Translations under genes and position numbers: made by a program
From: JAJDTT01 sp022827025
GTDB lineage: Bacteria; Acidobacteriota; UBA6911; RPQK01; JAJDTT01
Length of the DNA: 64,000 nt
Assembly (NCBI GenBank): GCA_965203535.1
Contig: OZ241897.1
Coordinates: 248,001 to 312,000, forward strand
Reading direction: 5' to 3'
In this document: piece after piece, positions 1 to 9,349 of the stretch
Layout of the letters: the number at the start of each line of letters is the position of its first letter
How positions within the stretch are numbered: the first letter of the stretch is position 1
Notes under the pieces: model-generated
The model's database searches: none
Seen by the model: the letters and a program-made list of their open reading frames with translations, nothing else
Told to the model about the DNA's origin: nothing

Positions 1-957
1 GAGGGGGCGGCTCACCACGTAACGGAAGACGTCGATGGCGCCCACATAGGGATAGTAGTGATCCGGGTACTGGGGACCCACCTCCGAACGCCCGTCCGGA
101 CTCTTCACCAACCGCTCGTAGAGCGTGAACTCGAGTCCGCTGGACATCCGCATCAGGTCGGCGATGGTGATCTTGGACCGTTCGTCGCCCGGACCCTGCC
201 ACTCGGGGACCGGAGCCGGGTCTTCCAGTTTCAACAGGCCCTCCTGTTCAAGGCGCCCGATGAGCGTCCCGGTCAGGCTCTTGCCCTGGGACCAGCTCTC
301 CATCAGCGTGTCCTTGGTGATGCCCTCGGCGTAGCGTTCGGCCACCAGCCGGCCCTTGTAGACCACCACCAGGCCGGCGGTTCGGGACGGCGGCTCGAAG
401 GCCACCTCCACCGCCGCCTTCAGCTTCTCCTCGTCCACCTCGGGGGGCAGCGGATCGTCGGGCAGGAGATCGCCCATGGGCCAAGGGGTCGTTTCCGCAT
501 CGGGAAGAGTGGTTCGAACGGGAACCGGATCGAAATAGATGCCGTCGTGGTCCTCGGGATGGATGATGCATCCCTGATCGCCGTAGAGCTTTGCCGTCCG
601 CGTGAGGGCGCCGCGCAGAGTGGCCCGAACCAGGCGGTTCTCATGGTCGATGGACTCGGTGACCTGGGCCATGTCCTCGGCCGGGAGGCGCACCAGCGCT
701 CGTGTGACTCTCCGGCTGTGTTCGATGGCCACGGCGTCTTCCATTTCCGAGACGAAGACTGACGAGCAGAGCAGCTTGGCGTAACCGGCCACGCCCAGGC
801 TGCCGATATCCTGGTCCTTGGCTTCCGGAATGGGTTTGGCCCCGGGGTCCCCGCCGGTGCAGGAGGCGCCGGGAACCAGGCCGACCGCCAGCACCAAAAG
901 GACCGAACTCAGAGAGACCAGGGAACGGCAAGCGGAATAGGGATACTGCTCAGACAT
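1..957 (-). CDS. Serine hydrolase of the class C beta-lactamase family, 3' end missing
   Basis: The frame is open from an ATG at 957 to the window edge (319 codons), so the C-terminus lies outside. Residues 12-33 are a hydrophobic leader ending in a cysteine within PGASC, which could be a weak lipobox. Residues 223-226 read SQGK, the SxxK nucleophile motif of the beta-lactamase/transpeptidase-like fold, inside a context (ESWSQGKSLTG) usual for these enzymes. Members are exported esterases, peptidases or penicillin-binding-like proteins; the substrate cannot be told. The downstream YxN motif would lie near or beyond the truncated end. Family assignment is confident, specific activity is not. 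Confidence 0.75.
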   Translation of the reverse strand, partial: MSEQYPYSACRSLVSLSSVLLVLAVGLVPGASCTGGDPGAKPIPEAKDQDIGSLGVAGYAKLLCSSVFVSEMEDAVAIEHSRRVTRALVRLPAEDMAQVTESIDHENRLVRATLRGALTRTAKLYGDQGCIIHPEDHDGIYFDPVPVRTTLPDAETTPWPMGDLLPDDPLPPEVDEEKLKAAVEVAFEPPSRTAGLVVVYKGRLVAERYAEGITKDTLMESWSQGKSLTGTLIGRLEQEGLLKLEDPAPVPEWQGPGDERSKITIADLMRMSSGLEFTLYERLVKSPDGRSEVGPQYPDHYYPYVGAIDVFRYVVSRPL

Positions 958-1008
958 GCGGCGAAGTCTACTACGGCCCTGACGCGGAAGTCCCGCTCAG
1001 TTGCCGGG

Positions 1009-2025
1009 TCACAGGTCACCGGACGATTGCAGATCCCGCGCGACGGGACGAAACGAGAACCAGCGGGCGACGGAATCCTCCGGGACGCGGCGCGTCTCCC
1101 GAATCCACTCCTGTTTCAGGCGGAACCGGTTCCTGAGCCTCCACACTTGCCGATAGGCCCCCAGCGAAGACCGCTCCCGCAGGAGGACGTACCCGACGAT
1201 CCCCAGATCCCGAATCCACATGTAGGGGAAACACCTGCGCCGCACCGCCGGGTCCAGGTTCTTGATCCGCATCAGGTAACGGTTCTTGAGCGAATGGTAG
1301 TTGATGTGGGAGGCCAGGCGGGCGCGGCGGGAGGGGAGCACCCGGCGCACGTGCAAGCCTTGGGCAGCCGGCTCGTAGAGTGCCCGCCAGCCCCGAAGCT
1401 GGGCCCTCCACGCCAGGTCCGCGTCCTCCCGGTAGGCGAAGAAATCCTCATCCAGGTATTCGTCCCCGTAGCGGAGGTCCTCCAGCATTTCGCGGGTGCA
1501 CATGAGGGCGGCGCCGCTGATTCCGAACACGAGTTGGCGGCGGTCGTACTGGCCCCGGTCCGGTTGCTGGCTGCCCCGGTCGAAGTGGCGCTGAGCAGGA
1601 GTGAAATAGACGCCGGTGGTGTCCAGCACCGGGTGTCCATCCTCATGAACGGCCCGGCCTTCGTCGTCCATGCGAAACAACTTCCCCCCCGCCATTCCCA
1701 CCCGCTTCACGCCGGCCATGGATGCCATGAGGGTCTTCAGGTAGCCCTTGGACAGAATGACGTCGGGATTCAGGATGAGGACGTGATCGAAGCCGCCCTG
1801 GCGAAGGTGAAAATTGTGACCGTAGCTGAATCCCCGGTTCCTATCGGAGCGGTGCAGCCGCGCCCCATGGCTCAGTGCCACCCGGCAGCTCTCGTCCTGG
1901 GAAGCGTTGTCGTAGACGCGAATCCGTACCGGCACATCCTGCTCCCGCACGGAGCGCAGACAGGCGTCCAGGTGCGCCTCGCTGTCGTAGGTGACGATGC
2001 TGACCAGGACGGGAGAATTTGTCAT
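1009..2025 (-). CDS. Family 2 glycosyltransferase
   Basis: A 338-residue GT-A fold transferase. It opens with VLVSIVTYDSEAHLDACL, followed by YDNASQD, the RNRGFSYGHN segment and the DxD-like ILNPDV, and later EDADLAWRAQLRGW, all typical of rhamnosyltransferase-like GT2 enzymes. It would transfer a nucleotide-activated sugar to a growing glycan at the cytoplasmic membrane face. I took the ATG at 2025; a TTG seven codons upstream (2046) is also open, and neither has a clear Shine-Dalgarno. It lies near the second GT2 and the Wzm/Wzt exporter (5.0-8.1 kb) but is separated from them by a restriction-modification pair, so it probably belongs to the same surface polysaccharide locus. Confidence 0.85.
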   Translation of the reverse strand: MTNSPVLVSIVTYDSEAHLDACLRSVREQDVPVRIRVYDNASQDESCRVALSHGARLHRSDRNRGFSYGHNFHLRQGGFDHVLILNPDVILSKGYLKTLMASMAGVKRVGMAGGKLFRMDDEGRAVHEDGHPVLDTTGVYFTPAQRHFDRGSQQPDRGQYDRRQLVFGISGAALMCTREMLEDLRYGDEYLDEDFFAYREDADLAWRAQLRGWRALYEPAAQGLHVRRVLPSRRARLASHINYHSLKNRYLMRIKNLDPAVRRRCFPYMWIRDLGIVGYVLLRERSSLGAYRQVWRLRNRFRLKQEWIRETRRVPEDSVARWFSFRPVARDLQSSGDL

Positions 2026-2116
2026 TATGCCGGGACAATTGCGCAAGACCCTTTACGATTGCCCCAACCCACCGCCAAGGATGCGGTGCACGCTCCTCTC
2101 CAGACCCCGTTTTTTC

Positions 2117-3052
2117 CTATGAGCATATCCGCGGTTCGTAATCCAAATCTGGAAACCGGGACGAGATACGCCGAGCATCGGCAAACACGGGAGATGAGGG
2201 AGACCACTCGATCCGTTGAGTGACATTCTTCAAATCAGGTGCCGAAAAGACGAAACGTTCATCATATTGCCGAAACAATGCGCCAAAGAAATTCTCGAGT
2301 CGTAGTGGGCTGTTTCTACGCGGAAATTCCTCCAGCAAATCCCCGGGCTGTCCCTGGTTGGACTCGACCAGACCTAGAGCCACGGCTTCGTAACGACTGA
2401 CATCGTTGCGAATTCCGCCACGTTCCGTCAATTCCCTAAGCGCCCCATGAAATCGAACAATCGACGCAACAGGGTGGCCGTCAGGACCGATAGCTATATC
2501 GTTGGGCTTGAGAACGCGTCCCGACATCGATTCTGAATCCTCCAATCCGACCGATTCACGATTTCCCCTGTTGGCACGCATGACGAACATGTAGCCGAAA
2601 ACCATCGCCGGATAGGTGATGTGCAGATTCGTGCAATCACCGACGGCCTCTTCCATACGGTTGGTAAGGTTTCGATAGGCACCAATCGCACCTTTGCACG
2701 AAACCGCCATCACCGGACCAATCCCGTTCTTGGTGACAACGACATCCACGTTCTTGGTCTTGAGCCCACCCAGTATCGTACGCTCGCCGCCTGTCCCTGC
2801 GTCACGGTTATGGGCTAACTCGAACACTCCTTTCGTTTTGCGTATTTCGAACGGTGGTCGTGGTGTAATCTCCTCTGGTCTGAAGCCACCCTCCAGCACA
2901 AGGCGGCAGGCGACATACCAGTGCAATGGCTTGATATGCTGTTGCGACTGGGTCTTACCGCTAAAGGTCGCAAAATGCCTTAGGGCATCCTGGCGTGAAA
3001 TCCACGTACAGGTGTTACCGAATGCCGCGCCAGCCCGCCGGTTATCTGCCAC
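2117..3052 (-). CDS. Probable type II restriction endonuclease
   Basis: I do not recognise the family directly; the role is inferred from position, as it directly follows and overlaps an adenine methyltransferase on the same strand. The protein is about 311 residues. A segment reading NVDVVV, then about ten residues, then AVSCKG looks like the core of a PD-(D/E)xK nuclease (D103 and S118-x-K120 counted from the GTG start), with serine where most members have an acidic residue, as in some type II enzymes. The GTG at 3052 overlaps the methylase stop by 11 bases; an ATG at 3094 is also in frame but would overlap by 53 and has no Shine-Dalgarno. It could alternatively be another methylase-linked accessory protein. 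Confidence 0.6.
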   Translation of the reverse strand: MADNRRAGAAFGNTCTWISRQDALRHFATFSGKTQSQQHIKPLHWYVACRLVLEGGFRPEEITPRPPFEIRKTKGVFELAHNRDAGTGGERTILGGLKTKNVDVVVTKNGIGPVMAVSCKGAIGAYRNLTNRMEEAVGDCTNLHITYPAMVFGYMFVMRANRGNRESVGLEDSESMSGRVLKPNDIAIGPDGHPVASIVRFHGALRELTERGGIRNDVSRYEAVALGLVESNQGQPGDLLEEFPRRNSPLRLENFFGALFRQYDERFVFSAPDLKNVTQRIEWSPSSPVFADARRISSRFPDLDYEPRICS

Positions 3053-4571
3053 GGCTGTAGTGTCTCCAGGAACGCATCGTCGCGAGGGCATCATTCACGA
3101 TCTGTTCATCCAGGCGCGCCAAGCGAGACGGGACAGGTAGGACAACGCGCGCGGCTTCCCCAGGTTCCAACTTCAACATTCCGCCTCCGAGCGGGTGCCC
3201 TTCAAGTTCGCAACTCAGTTGGACAAACGAACTATTCCACCGCGTCTCAATCTGATGACCCGCCACTACGGATTTCAACTGAATGCCGTGAACGGAATTT
3301 GAGCAGGTGCAACGCGCATCATTGCGAACCAAACTCGGTTGGACTCCCGACATGTAGCTGAGAAAGAAATCAGGAATCCGCACGCCCGGCACAACGTACC
3401 AGGGGTCACGGATCCGACATTTGTATGATTGGCGAGCGGCTTTACCGGCAGAACTGTCCAGGTAACGCCGGATCGTATCCGGCAACGTCATGTCCCTCGA
3501 CAAACGGAGCAACCACATGGGGGCGTCTGCGCGCCGCCATTGCTCGACCATCGCCGCATCCACACGGCGGGACCTCAACGCACGGCCGTTGCGAACAGTT
3601 GGACGAAGTAAAGCATCCGGAATACCCGATCTTTCGGCTTCGGAGGGACGGAGATGGAAGAAGTCATTGGCACCGGTGACATACCCGATTCCAATCCGAC
3701 CCAAGTCTCCCAGCCTCGTTGAATCTCGATCTGCTGCAACCTCACGGTAAAGATCTCGCGCTGGATGCGACATGACGAATGGCCGCAACCGGCACCCCCA
3801 ACTCGTGCGCCAATCCTCGACGGACACGGCCTCATATTCGCGTGGTGGGGTTCGCATCGGCCTGAAGTGGTCAAGCGCTGTGAAGCGAATTTCGGCACTC
3901 TGTCCACCACAGCCACCAGCGTAAAGAAGCCAGCAATCTTCAGACAGGGTCGGGAAGAGCTTTGACCGCACCGCGACGATATGGACCACGGAAAATCGCT
4001 CGACGAGATACTTGATCACGGGAGCGCCATAGGGCGCGTGACCAATCTCAGCGGGAACAACGAAAGCCATCCGGCCGCCACGCGCCACAAGTGAAGCCGC
4101 GGCGACAAGAAAAGGGGCCCAGGACGAGGTTAGGCCGGTGAAATCGGCCCCCAGTTCCCTGCACAAGTGAAGGGCTCGCGTGCGAGTCTTACCCTTGAAC
4201 ATCTGATAACGGATAAATGGTGGGTTGCCTGCCGCACAATTGAACCGTTCTGATGTTTGGGCGGCCCAAGTGAAAAAGTCTCCGTCGTGGATAAGGGCAC
4301 ACGGCGCCCGGAGCCTTGCGGCCTCGACCGACGCCGAATCCCATTCGATTCCCACACTATTTGGATGACTAGCGATAAATCGCCCATCGCCACAAGACGG
4401 ATCCAGCAATCGATCCTCCTTGCGTCGTATTACCCAGTTGAGCAGTGCCTGAACGACCGATTCGGGCGTATAGTAGGCGCCGTTCTGCTTCTGAGTTCTT
4501 GGCATTTTTGTCTGGAACTTTTCATCGCCAGCGAAGAGTGGTTGGCAATAGCTTCTGCCCGTTCGTTTCAT
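3042..4571 (-). CDS. Type II (gamma-class) N6-adenine DNA methyltransferase
   Basis: A 509-residue methylase with motifs in gamma-class order: GAYYTP (motif X) at residues 31-36, DPSCGDGRF (motif I, SAM binding) at 57-65 and NPPF (motif IV, catalytic) at 116-119. The long C-terminal part would be the target recognition domain. It would methylate adenine in the same site cut by the overlapping downstream nuclease and so protect host DNA. The frame is open up to 4703, but the ATG at 4571 is preceded by GGGAGG with good spacing, so I start there. The pair sits between polysaccharide genes, suggesting insertion of a defence cassette. Functional call is strong; the target sequence is unknown. Confidence 0.88.
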   Translation of the reverse strand: MKRTGRSYCQPLFAGDEKFQTKMPRTQKQNGAYYTPESVVQALLNWVIRRKEDRLLDPSCGDGRFIASHPNSVGIEWDSASVEAARLRAPCALIHDGDFFTWAAQTSERFNCAAGNPPFIRYQMFKGKTRTRALHLCRELGADFTGLTSSWAPFLVAAASLVARGGRMAFVVPAEIGHAPYGAPVIKYLVERFSVVHIVAVRSKLFPTLSEDCWLLYAGGCGGQSAEIRFTALDHFRPMRTPPREYEAVSVEDWRTSWGCRLRPFVMSHPARDLYREVAADRDSTRLGDLGRIGIGYVTGANDFFHLRPSEAERSGIPDALLRPTVRNGRALRSRRVDAAMVEQWRRADAPMWLLRLSRDMTLPDTIRRYLDSSAGKAARQSYKCRIRDPWYVVPGVRIPDFFLSYMSGVQPSLVRNDARCTCSNSVHGIQLKSVVAGHQIETRWNSSFVQLSCELEGHPLGGGMLKLEPGEAARVVLPVPSRLARLDEQIVNDALATMRSWRHYSRGR

Positions 4572-5014
4572 GGCAACCTCCCGGTTAACGACTCGGGCCG
4601 GACTGATCTTCCCCCTTGTGCCCACTTGGTCGAAATCATCACTGGAAGCTCCCCGGTATCGCCCGGTAACAGGTCGGGGATTGTAACCGTCGAATTCCAC
4701 CAAGCCTTTCTGCCGGCTGACAGTCTTGTTTTCCCGCTACATTCTCACGTTATCTCCACAGTTAACCCCATGCACACGCGTCCACCCCATTCTCCCCGCT
4801 GCGTGGGAATTTCATCAGGACCTGATAGACCCCAATCAGGAGACACTCTTGCACCCATTTGCAAAATGCTTGAGCGAATCATGATCTCACACGAGCCTGA
4901 TATCCCAGGACCGCCTTTGCGGTTATCGGCGAACTTTCGATTGGTGCCGATTTGGGGCATTCACCCAACTGGAGCTATCACTGACTGAGGGTTTTGTCGG
5001 CTCAGATTGAACGC
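4572..5014. other. Intergenic stretch without a recognised gene
   Basis: About 440 bases lie between the methylase start and the next glycosyltransferase stop. Only short unconvincing frames occur, with no ribosome site or family resemblance. It should contain the promoter of the restriction-modification pair, but I could not pick one out reliably, and I found no C-protein box. Confidence 0.4.
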
Positions 5015-5893
5015 CTAACGCCATCGGCCGATCACGCCGCGGCGTGCCAGGGCGCCCAGGCGAATCAGGGGCCGGACGAGCGGATAGGCCAACTTGTGGT
5101 GCTTGGCCAGGTACCGGAGCATGTTGCTGTAGTAGATCTCCACGAAAGCAGCGTATCCCAGCCGGTCCAGGGAAGACCCGCCCAGGTGGGTCCCGACCTT
5201 GAGACGGGGAAAATGGAGGATCTCCCAGCCGGCGGCCAGCAGCCTGCGGCAGAAGTCCACATCTTCGAACCAGGCCGGATGGAACCGGCCATCGAAACCG
5301 CCGATGGCCTCCCACGCCCGGCGCCTCAGCATCCAGAAGGCGGCTGCGGGCTGCTCCACTTCCACGGCTCGCAAAGAGGAATCATTCACCGCCGGCTCGT
5401 CCTCTTCCGGAACTCCCCTGCGGTCCAAACCGGCCGCCGCCAGCAGCTCGTCCAGGAAGACGGCGTCCCGGAGCAAGCTCCACGGGCCCGGAAGAGGGCG
5501 AATCTGGGGTGTTCTCCCGGAGGCGGAGAGAAGAGTCCCGGTGGCTATCCCGCAGCGCGGCCTCTCATCGACCTCGCGACGGAGGGTTTCCACCGCCTCG
5601 GCACGAAGGGTGATGTCGGGATTCAACAGCAGGACCCAGGGCGTCGCGACCCGGGCGATTCCCCGGTTGGCCGCGCCGGCGAAGCCCAGGTTTTCTCCGG
5701 CCTCCACCAGTTCGACCCCGTCCCTTCCCCGGGCCGGACGGGCGCTTCCGTCCCGCGACCCGTTGTCGACGACCACGACCCGGGCCCATTTCTTCCCCAC
5801 CGAGTCCATCGACTCCAGCAGACGGGCCAGGCAGGAACCGCTGTTCCAGTTGACGATGACGGCGCTCAGGCCCGATGCGGCGTCCATGGGCAC
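5015..5893 (-). CDS. Family 2 glycosyltransferase (rhamnosyltransferase-like)
   Basis: A 292-residue GT2 enzyme: AVIVNWNSGSCLARLLESM at the start, VVVVDNGSRDGS for the nucleotide-binding region, ENLGFAGAANRG, the LLLNPDI acidic motif, and a later FEDVDFCRRLLAAGW helix that is characteristic of WbbL/RfbF-like transferases. The gene begins three bases after the Wzt-like ATPase stop, so Wzm, Wzt and this transferase form one transcription unit. It most likely adds a sugar to the polysaccharide exported by that transporter. The donor and acceptor cannot be deduced. Confidence 0.88.
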   Translation of the reverse strand: MPMDAASGLSAVIVNWNSGSCLARLLESMDSVGKKWARVVVVDNGSRDGSARPARGRDGVELVEAGENLGFAGAANRGIARVATPWVLLLNPDITLRAEAVETLRREVDERPRCGIATGTLLSASGRTPQIRPLPGPWSLLRDAVFLDELLAAAGLDRRGVPEEDEPAVNDSSLRAVEVEQPAAAFWMLRRRAWEAIGGFDGRFHPAWFEDVDFCRRLLAAGWEILHFPRLKVGTHLGGSSLDRLGYAAFVEIYYSNMLRYLAKHHKLAYPLVRPLIRLGALARRGVIGRWR

Positions 5894-5896
5894 TCA

Positions 5897-7198
5897 TCAG
5901 CCCTGCGGGCTGTCGCCATCCCGGAAGCGGCGGAAACGGGGCGTGACCGCCCAGCGCATCATCCCGTAGACCAGGCCCGGACTGGTCAGATCCAGAATGT
6001 AAGCGTTGTCGATCCAGTCCTCGATGGTGTGTTCCCAGATGTTCCCCCGGGCGACGGCGATGGAAATGGAATAGCTGCCCGGCCGCAACTCGGGGATCCG
6101 GAACCGGAAGCCCACCGTCAGCACCTCTCCGGTTCGCGCCGGCGGCAGGTCCAATCCGGCATAGGAAGTGTTGGACGAGGTGATCTCGACCCCCATGCGG
6201 TCCCGGACCGTGAAACCGACGATGGGATTCTCCAGATCCTTCAGGGTCCGGACCGAGATCAGCAGATGGACCTCCTCTCCGATCTGCGCCTGATTCAGGA
6301 CCCGTCCGTCGGATGAGTGGAGCAGCACACCCATGATGCGGGCGCCTCCGTCACCGTAGCGGTTGTGCACGTGAGGCACGGTGCGGACGATCCGGAGCAG
6401 GTCATCCTCTCCGTCGCCGCTCCATTGGAGCCTCTCCCCCTCCCTTCCGGCTTGTCTCGCCGCCACCAGGGCCTGGTACCGCTGGACCACCCGTTCCGGC
6501 GAGCCCTCCTCCAGCATTCTCCCCCGCTCCAACAGGATCGCCCGGTCGCAGAACTGGGTGACGGCCTGCAGATCGTGGCTGACGAAGAGAATCGTCTTGC
6601 CCCGGCTGCGAAGGTGACGGATCCGCTGGATGCACCGGTGCTGAAAAATGAGGTCCCCCACAGCCAGGGCCTCATCCACCAGCAGGATGTCCGGGTCCAC
6701 GTGGACGGCTACGGAGAAGGCCAGCCGCATGAACATTCCGGTGGAATAGACCTTGACCGGCTGGTCCACGAATTCGCCGATCCGGGCGAACTCCAGAATG
6801 TCGTCCTGGCGCTCCTCCATCTGCCGCTTGGTGAAACCCATGACGGCGCCGGCCATGAGCATGTTCTCCCGTCCCGTGAACTCGGGATTGAACCCGGAAC
6901 CCAGCTCCAGCAGGGCCGAGACGGTCCCTCGGACCCACAAGTCGCCCATGGTCTGCCGATGGATTCCGGCCACGAGCTGCAGCAGCGTGCTCTTGCCCGA
7001 TCCGTTCCGTCCCACGATGCCCAGCGTCGTCCCGGCGGCCACTTCCAGGTCGATCTCCCTCAAGGCCCAGAATTCCCGGTGCAGGCGCCTCCTCTGCCCC
7101 AGAAACAGCTCCAGGAACTTGTGGCTCGGACGCCGGTAGATCCGGTATTTCTTGGAGACCTGCCTCAGGCTCACCACCGGCGGCGACTCAGAGGGCAT
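5897..7198 (-). CDS. wzt: Polysaccharide ABC exporter ATP-binding protein (Wzt-like)
   Basis: A 433-residue ATPase. Walker A GRNGSGKST is at residues 63-71, the ABC signature appears as the variant YSTGMFMRL, and Walker B is DILLVDEALAVGD; this variant signature is usual for O-antigen and teichoic-acid exporters (Wzt/TagH). Residues from about 270 form an added C-terminal domain of beta-strand character, as in Wzt proteins where it binds the glycan to be exported. It overlaps the permease gene upstream by 11 bases, so the two are co-translated. Together they should flip an undecaprenyl-linked polysaccharide across the inner membrane. The symbol is by family resemblance. Confidence 0.9.
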   Translation of the reverse strand: MPSESPPVVSLRQVSKKYRIYRRPSHKFLELFLGQRRRLHREFWALREIDLEVAAGTTLGIVGRNGSGKSTLLQLVAGIHRQTMGDLWVRGTVSALLELGSGFNPEFTGRENMLMAGAVMGFTKRQMEERQDDILEFARIGEFVDQPVKVYSTGMFMRLAFSVAVHVDPDILLVDEALAVGDLIFQHRCIQRIRHLRSRGKTILFVSHDLQAVTQFCDRAILLERGRMLEEGSPERVVQRYQALVAARQAGREGERLQWSGDGEDDLLRIVRTVPHVHNRYGDGGARIMGVLLHSSDGRVLNQAQIGEEVHLLISVRTLKDLENPIVGFTVRDRMGVEITSSNTSYAGLDLPPARTGEVLTVGFRFRIPELRPGSYSISIAVARGNIWEHTIEDWIDNAYILDLTSPGLVYGMMRWAVTPRFRRFRDGDSPQG

Positions 7199-8084
7199 CG
7201 GCGAACTCCCGCTTCATCCCCCTGAAGGCGAGGCCGCCCAGGAAGAAAATCGCCAGCGAAAAGCCGGCCAGCGCCAGCCACGACTCGGCCGCCGGGACCC
7301 GGCCTTCCAGGAGCAGGAGGCGGTACCCCTCCACGACGTGGGTCAGCGGATTGAGACCCAGCCAGGGGCGGAATCGGGGAGGCACCATCTCCACCCGATA
7401 GAAGATGGGAGTGAACCAGAACCAGAAGACCAGCAGCACCGAGAGCACCTGTGCCGTGTCTCTCAGGAACACCTGCAGGGCCGCCAACAGCCAGCCCAGG
7501 CCCAGCGCCAGCAGCACCATCCAGAAGAACCACGCGGGCAACAACCAGACGGTCCAGGTCAAGAGGTCGAGATAGAGGAGCAAGGCGAGAAGCACCGCCA
7601 ACCCGAACAGATGCGTCACCAGGTTGGACGCGGCCAGAGTCAGGGGCAGGATCTCCGAGGGAAAGAGCGTCTTCTGGATGAGATTCCTCTGCTCCACGAC
7701 CGACGTGCAGGAGCGCTGCAGCGTGTCCTGGAAGTAGAGCCAGGGCAGGAGGCCGCAGAAGAGGAAGACGGCGAAGCTTTCGGTCCTCCCCAGGGGAGGC
7801 CGGACCCGGAAGATGACCTGGAAGACGAAACTGTAGGCCGCCAGCAGCACCAGGGGATGGACGACCGACCAGCAGAGGCCCATGATCGAGCCCACGTACC
7901 GGCTTCTCAGGTCCCGCCTCACGAAGGTCCAGATCAGGTGACGGCGCACCACGAGTTGGGTGAGGAAGCTGGACAGGATCTGGAACGGCACCGTGACCTT
8001 CACGCGGGAAATCGCCTCACCGGGACTGGCGGGTCCGGGTTTCCTTTCGGACCGTATGTTAGCAGTCCGTGGCGAAAGTCCCAT
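7188..8084 (-). CDS. wzm: Polysaccharide ABC exporter permease (Wzm-like)
   Basis: A 298-residue ABC-2-type permease with about six hydrophobic membrane segments, including LVLLAAYSFVFQVIF, the VWLLPAWFFWMVLLALGLG stretch and a C-terminal FSLAIFFLGGLAFRG segment. The cytoplasmic RDLRSRYVGS sequence preceding the first segment is typical of Wzm/TagG/KpsM permeases. It heads a unit of Wzm, Wzt and a glycosyltransferase. A HAD-family gene diverges from it on the other strand, so both promoters must lie within about 110 bases. Confident by sequence pattern and context. Confidence 0.9.
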   Translation of the reverse strand: MGLSPRTANIRSERKPGPASPGEAISRVKVTVPFQILSSFLTQLVVRRHLIWTFVRRDLRSRYVGSIMGLCWSVVHPLVLLAAYSFVFQVIFRVRPPLGRTESFAVFLFCGLLPWLYFQDTLQRSCTSVVEQRNLIQKTLFPSEILPLTLAASNLVTHLFGLAVLLALLLYLDLLTWTVWLLPAWFFWMVLLALGLGWLLAALQVFLRDTAQVLSVLLVFWFWFTPIFYRVEMVPPRFRPWLGLNPLTHVVEGYRLLLLEGRVPAAESWLALAGFSLAIFFLGGLAFRGMKREFADAL

Positions 8085-8194
8085 CCATTGCCGTGATCGC
8101 CGTCACCCGAAAACCGCGGCCGCTTTGGTATCATCGGCGGCGATTTGTGGATCGGGTGCAACGAGCCGGGCGGGTGTCCGGCGGAGGGAAGGCC

Positions 8195-8992
8195 GTGACC
8201 GAGAACATCCTGGCTCTGGATTTCGATGGAGTGATCTGCGACAGCGCCCGGGAATGCCTCTTTACGGCGTATGCCTGCTACGGACCCGTGGCGGGGTTCT
8301 CCCCCGCCTCGAACCTGAAGGAGATCTCCCCGAGTGTCCAGGGACCCTTCTTCCGCATGCGCCCCTTCGTCCGTGACGGCAAGGACTACATCGTCATCCT
8401 GAATCTCATCCTGGGTCAGGACTCGGTCTCCCGCCAGCAGGACTTCGACCGGCGCTCCCGGGAACTGCTGCCGGATCTCTGCGCCTCCATGGGAGTCTCC
8501 GATCCCCGGGCCTTGGAGGAGGTGTTCCAGGAGCACCGGAGAACGCTGCGAAAACGGGACGAGGCGGCGTGGATGGAGATGAATCCGCTCTACGCCGGAG
8601 TGGAGGACGGGCTCCGATCGTGCCGGAGCCACTTCGACCGCATCTACGTCACCACCTCCAAGCCCAGCGATGCGGCCGCCAAGATCCTCCGATATCAGAA
8701 GATCGATCTCGCCACCGACCACGTCTACGGTTATGACCGGGTCCGCCGCGCCCGGGGCAAGAACGGGCACCTGGCCCATCTGCATGCGCTGACCGGCGCG
8801 CCCTACTCCCGCATCCACTTCGTCGACGACCAGGTCTCCCACCTGCAATCGGCATCGGAGCTGGGGGTCGGCTGCTACCACGCCACCTGGGGATATACGA
8901 CTCCGGAACAGGTCCAAGACGGGAAAGCGGCCTCGGTGACTCCCCTGCAGGAAGAATCGGTGGCCAGCTGGATGCGGCGATTGCTGGGCTGA
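8195..8992 (+). CDS. HAD-superfamily hydrolase
   Basis: A 265-residue haloacid-dehalogenase-like phosphohydrolase. The N-terminus has the DFDGVICDSA motif with nucleophile and acid aspartates D9 and D11, a TTSK motif II follows mid-protein, and HFVDDQVSHL supplies the motif IV acidic pair. An inserted helical cap lies between. I chose the GTG at 8195, six bases after GGAGGG; the frame extends to 8069 but upstream codons look non-coding. Being divergent from the Wzm/Wzt unit, it may dephosphorylate a sugar or other small phosphate, but the substrate is unknown. Confidence 0.82.
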   Translation: MTENILALDFDGVICDSARECLFTAYACYGPVAGFSPASNLKEISPSVQGPFFRMRPFVRDGKDYIVILNLILGQDSVSRQQDFDRRSRELLPDLCASMGVSDPRALEEVFQEHRRTLRKRDEAAWMEMNPLYAGVEDGLRSCRSHFDRIYVTTSKPSDAAAKILRYQKIDLATDHVYGYDRVRRARGKNGHLAHLHALTGAPYSRIHFVDDQVSHLQSASELGVGCYHATWGYTTPEQVQDGKAASVTPLQEESVASWMRRLLG

Positions 8993-9002
8993 CTTCCGGC
9001 GA

Positions 9003-9281
9003 TCAGGAGTTCTCGCGCTGCTTCGGCTCGGCCGGCCCGGCCGGAGGCGTCCTCTCGGCGGTCTGATCCCGCAGGGACCGCAGTTCCCGGACCAGTTCGC
9101 GCTGCACCCGGGTCTGCTCCCGGACCGCCTGGGCCATCGAGTCCAGGCGGGGTTTGATCCCGAAAATTGCGAAGGGAACCAGGCACCAGATCAGCGCCAG
9201 CACGACCAGAAGGCCCAGAATCAGAACGAACGAGCTTCCCAGGATAAAACCCAGGATGTCCATGATCGGCTCGGCATCCAT
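9003..9281 (-). CDS. Small single-pass membrane protein with coiled-coil tail
   Basis: A 92-residue protein that I do not recognise by name. Residues about 10-40 are strongly hydrophobic (LILGLLVVLALIWCLVPFAI), followed by a charged helix rich in Arg, Gln and Glu and a proline-rich end. The ATG at 9281 has AGGAG eight bases upstream; a longer open frame upstream lacks such support. It converges on the HAD gene and is followed on the same strand (upstream) by the amidase. Function unknown; such proteins often act as small membrane anchors. Confidence 0.6.
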   Translation of the reverse strand: MDAEPIMDILGFILGSSFVLILGLLVVLALIWCLVPFAIFGIKPRLDSMAQAVREQTRVQRELVRELRSLRDQTAERTPPAGPAEPKQRENS

Positions 9282-9349
9282 CGCAGACACTCCTGAAATC
9301 GGCGGACCGAAGATACCTTTGGCGAAAATTCGAAGGAACCGGAATCGCT

